The position numbers and the translations under genes are program-made. Source: Deltaproteobacteria bacterium RBG_16_54_11 (GTDB lineage: Bacteria; Desulfobacterota; B13-G15; RBG-16-54-18). Taken from it: a DNA stretch of 6,875 nt. The notes under the pieces are model-generated. The model was not told the DNA's origin. It was given only the letters and a program-made list of their open reading frames with translations, and searched no databases. Numbering within the stretch: the first letter of the stretch is position 1; the number at the start of each line of letters is the position of its first letter. This document shows, in pieces, positions 5,128 through 6,875 of the stretch. Location: NCBI GenBank assembly GCA_001797905.1, contig MGQS01000041.1, forward strand, positions 12,866 through 19,740, written 5' to 3'.

Positions 5128-6158
5128 ATGATCAACATCCCATCCCCGTAACTATAGAAACCGTATCCCTCCCGTATGGCCGCCTGATATGCCCTCATGA
5201 CAAGATCCCTCCCCGCGAAGGCGAACACCAGCAGCAACAGGGTGGAGCGCGGAAGGTGAAAGTTGGTGATCAGGGCGTCGATTGCCTTGAACCGATACCC
5301 GGGGCAGATATAGAGTTCGGTCATGCCCTCGTGGGGATGGATCTCACCTTCCTCATCGACGGCTGTCTCCAATGCCCGCAACACCGTAGTCCCCACCGCG
5401 CATACCCTCCCCCCCCGTGCGCGGGCGGCATTGATGGCCTCGGCCGAGGAAGGAGATATCTGGTAAAACTCCGGCTCCAAACGATGATCCTCCACCTCTC
5501 CTGGCCGGATCGGCTGAAAAGAGCCCAAGCCGACGTGGAGGGTGAGGGAGACAATCGATACCCCTTTCTGCTCTAAACCCCGCACCAACTCCGGGGTGAA
5601 GTGCAGACCGGCGGTGGGGGCTGCTATTGCCCCTTCATGACAGGCGAAGATGGTCTGGTAGCCTTCCTTATCAAGAGGCTCATCCGCCCCTCCCCTGATA
5701 TAGGGGGGCAGGGGCACATGTCCGATCCGGCGGATTATTGCACCAAATGCCTCCTGGGCCTCGAAAGAGATCCGCTTTTTCCCATCCGTGCCATTGCCGA
5801 CCACCTCTCCCTCGAGGTCAGGTGCGAATCTGAGCCTTGTCCCCGCCTTAACCCTCTTGCCCCTGTTGACCAGACACTCCCACTGTTCACCCGCTCCGGG
5901 GACCTTCCGCAACAGCAGGACCTCCACCCTCCCCCGGGTCTCCTTGTGCCCGCATAACCGGGCCGGCATCACCCTGGTATCGTTTACCACCAGGACGTCA
6001 CCCTTCTGCAAAAAATCGCCCAGCCGGGAGAAGATGGTATGTATCATCTCCCCTCCCCTCCTCTTCAGAACCAGCAAACGGGCCTTATCCCTTGGCTCGA
6101 TAGGATATTGGGCAATGAGCCCTTTGGGAAGGTGGTAAGTAAGATCTTCAATCCGCAT
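5124..6158 (-). CDS. queA: S-adenosylmethionine:tRNA ribosyltransferase-isomerase
   Basis: Uses S-adenosylmethionine as a ribosyl donor to turn tRNA-bound preQ1 into epoxyqueuosine, the step following Tgt. It has 344 residues, a normal length. Family blocks appear in order: VVNDTRVMPARL (57-68), GHVPLPPYI (146-154), EGAIAAPTAGLHFT (175-188), HVGLGSFQPI (208-217), GTTVLRALET (256-265), TNFHLPRSTLLLLV (298-311) and GYGFYSYGDGM (331-341). The N-terminus MRIEDLTYHLP aligns with other QueA proteins, so the ATG at 6158 is well supported even though no good Shine-Dalgarno precedes it. A probable promoter sits just upstream and would give a very short leader of about 9 bases. The stop overlaps the tgt GTG start by four bases, consistent with joint expression of the two queuosine enzymes. 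Confidence 0.98.
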   Translation of the reverse strand: MRIEDLTYHLPKGLIAQYPIEPRDKARLLVLKRRGGEMIHTIFSRLGDFLQKGDVLVVNDTRVMPARLCGHKETRGRVEVLLLRKVPGAGEQWECLVNRGKRVKAGTRLRFAPDLEGEVVGNGTDGKKRISFEAQEAFGAIIRRIGHVPLPPYIRGGADEPLDKEGYQTIFACHEGAIAAPTAGLHFTPELVRGLEQKGVSIVSLTLHVGLGSFQPIRPGEVEDHRLEPEFYQISPSSAEAINAARARGGRVCAVGTTVLRALETAVDEEGEIHPHEGMTELYICPGYRFKAIDALITNFHLPRSTLLLLVFAFAGRDLVMRAYQAAIREGYGFYSYGDGMLIM

Positions 6159-6173
6159 TATTTCAGGTAGCTA

Positions 6174-6202
6174 ACTAAATCACAAAATCCCCCCCCTGTC
6201 AA
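6174..6202 (-). promoter_or_regulatory. Probable sigma-70 promoter for queA-tgt-yajC and the genes beyond
   Basis: A perfect TTGACA (6197-6202 on the minus strand) is followed by a 17-base spacer and TTTAGT (6174-6179, four of six to TATAAT). The first 8 spacer bases are all G (6189-6196). Transcription would begin near 6167, about 9 bases before the queA ATG, so the message would be almost leaderless. The sequence is in the 74-base spacer between the hypothetical gene and queA, the expected place. Confidence 0.6.
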
Positions 6203-6232
6203 TCCCTGGGGTCTGCCTTTACCGTTACAAGT

Positions 6233-6604
6233 TCATTCGCCTTGGATCCTCCCTTCCCTCGCGGCCCTCTGATAGCGCCTCAAGATCGCGAGACATCCCT
6301 CATCCTCGCACAGGCGCCTGGCCTCCATCTCAACCTCATCGTCGTGTCTGATGATCCCCATGAGCCAGTAGTAATAGACGCTCAAGACCTCATGGGCCCA
6401 TGTTCTGTCCTCCTCATCAGGAGGGAGACAATAATCAAAGAATATCTTTCTTTCATCAAAGCGGACAAAACCCTTGATCCCTCGCTCTCGATACGGTCGA
6501 TACTCCTCTCCCTCGAAGTCGGCGTAGACAATGGAAAAGGCATCAAAGATCTTTCTCAGGACGTCATCAAGGAGCAGGGCATCCATGGCGGCGTGGTTTC
6601 GCAT
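6233..6604 (-). CDS. Hypothetical protein, ImmA/IrrE-peptidase-like with incomplete HExxH
   Basis: I do not recognise a named gene. The 123-residue product is acidic and mostly soluble-looking. Residues 43-60 (IKGFVRFDERKIFFDYCL) followed by RTWAHEVLSVYYYW (67-80) and DDEVEMEARRLCED (88-101) resemble the layout of ImmA/IrrE metallopeptidases: a strand, an AHE helix, then an E-x-E-A helix supplying the third zinc ligand. Here H71 and E72 are present, but the second histidine of HExxH is S75, so a normal zinc site looks broken. The codon pattern and long open frame support a real gene. The start is uncertain. ATG at 6604 overlaps a stop in TAATG, and ATG at 6586 (codon 7) is possible; neither has a strong Shine-Dalgarno. 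It precedes queA by 74 bases and may not belong to that operon. Assignment to the peptidase fold is inference. Confidence 0.7.
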   Translation of the reverse strand: MRNHAAMDALLLDDVLRKIFDAFSIVYADFEGEEYRPYRERGIKGFVRFDERKIFFDYCLPPDEEDRTWAHEVLSVYYYWLMGIIRHDDEVEMEARRLCEDEGCLAILRRYQRAAREGRIQGE

Positions 6605-6731
6605 TATAAAAACGGTAATCGCTTCTTAATCCACTTGGATACCTCATCCTTAAGATGTGGCAGAGCCCCTTGGCCCCACCGCCGCCCAAGGCCAACCCGA
6701 TCCTTTTCTTTTTCATCAGCGACTGCTTCAT
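6604..6731 (-). pseudogene. Internally deleted patatin-like phospholipase gene remnant
   Basis: From ATG at 6731 (or 6716) the frame encodes MKKKRIGLALGGGGAKGLCHI. This is the start of bacterial patatin-like/RssA phospholipases, with the GGGGAKG oxyanion-hole loop. After about codon 25 (near 6654) similarity stops. The remaining frame reads into the neighbouring gene and ends at 6567 without the G-x-S-x-G nucleophile motif or the DGG/A catalytic aspartate. In another frame, from about 6657, the sequence HLKDEVSKWIKKRLPFL runs to a TAA at 6604-6606. That stop overlaps the next gene's ATG as TAATG, exactly as an intact upstream gene's end would. The simplest reading is a large internal deletion, with a junction near 6650-6660. 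Whether the tail came from the patatin gene itself or from another gene is unknown. Full-length patatins are around 250-320 residues. No strong ribosome binding site was found. Confidence 0.6.
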
Positions 6732-6853
6732 GCCAGCAGCTATCCCGAAGGCCCTTTGTATCACAGTTGTCGCGTGAGGTCTATCGTGATCCCACGTTAT
6801 AGCGGGGGTTAAGAATTTAAGATTTTTCACCTGTTTGCAAAGCTCAAATATAC

Positions 6854-6875
6854 TTGACATTTAATAAATTTTATG
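6854..6875 (+). promoter_or_regulatory. Possible divergent plus-strand promoter, cut by the window edge
   Basis: A perfect TTGACA at 6854-6859 lies in a locally AT-rich stretch. With 17-base spacing its -10 box would begin at 6877, outside the window, so only half of the signal can be seen. The rest of 6732-6853 shows no gene that I can support on either strand. Confidence 0.3.

Noticed and set aside
6189..6217. CCCC...GGGG pairing as a terminator after the hypothetical gene
   Set aside because: The stem is only about four pairs with a long loop, and no T run directly follows. The same bases are better explained as the queA promoter.
6603..6608. TATAAT read as a -10 box before the 123-codon gene
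   Set aside because: It coincides with the TAATG stop/start overlap, and no acceptable -35 box lies 16-18 bases upstream. A transcript from it would begin inside the coding region.
6242..6802. Plus-strand open frame of 186 codons at the right end
   Set aside because: It is antisense to the IrrE-like gene and the patatin remnant. Its protein is Pro/Ser/Arg-rich with no family motif, while the minus-strand frames show real protein patterns.

Overview
This window carries one long, tightly packed run of housekeeping genes, all on the minus strand, so it reads from right to left. No convincing plus-strand gene was seen. The gene families, strong Shine-Dalgarno sites, YajC and QueA/Tgt indicate a bacterium. 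A Gram-negative, former-Deltaproteobacteria-like (Desulfobacterota) lineage is my best guess, but this rests on general sequence feel and is not proven.

In transcription order, the right edge (6605-6875) holds an AT-rich region with a possible plus-strand -35 box and a gutted patatin-like phospholipase gene. Its N-terminal nucleotide-loop motif is intact, but the body of the gene is missing. It ends in TAATG overlap with a 123-codon hypothetical gene (6233-6604) that resembles an ImmA/IrrE-type peptidase with an incomplete HExxH motif. A probable sigma-70 promoter (6174-6202), with an 8-base G run in its spacer, starts the main operon. Two queuosine tRNA-modification genes follow, queA (5124-6158) and tgt (3982-5127), then the Sec accessory gene yajC (3671-3988). 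The usual secD/secF partners do not follow yajC.

Instead, after a 60-base leader that can fold into a structure resembling the S6:S18 complex-binding motif, comes the ribosomal/replication cluster. It contains rpsF (3200-3610), a short SSB-family gene (2874-3200), rpsR (2594-2860), a 235-base spacer with a candidate internal promoter, rplI (1915-2358), dnaB (535-1911) and a partial pgsA-like CDP-alcohol phosphatidyltransferase (1-528) that runs off the left edge. Genes overlap or abut at most junctions (4, 7, 1, 3 and 6 bases), consistent with translational coupling. Three of them (tgt, ssb-like, dnaB) start with GTG.

The core is ordinary. Points worth a second look are the rpsF leader with two mutually exclusive pairings of the SD region, the tail-less single-OB-fold SSB in the position where E. 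coli has priB, the internally deleted patatin gene beside a degenerate metallopeptidase-like gene, and the poly-G promoter spacer. I do not see a defence system, mobile element, CRISPR array, tRNA or rRNA.
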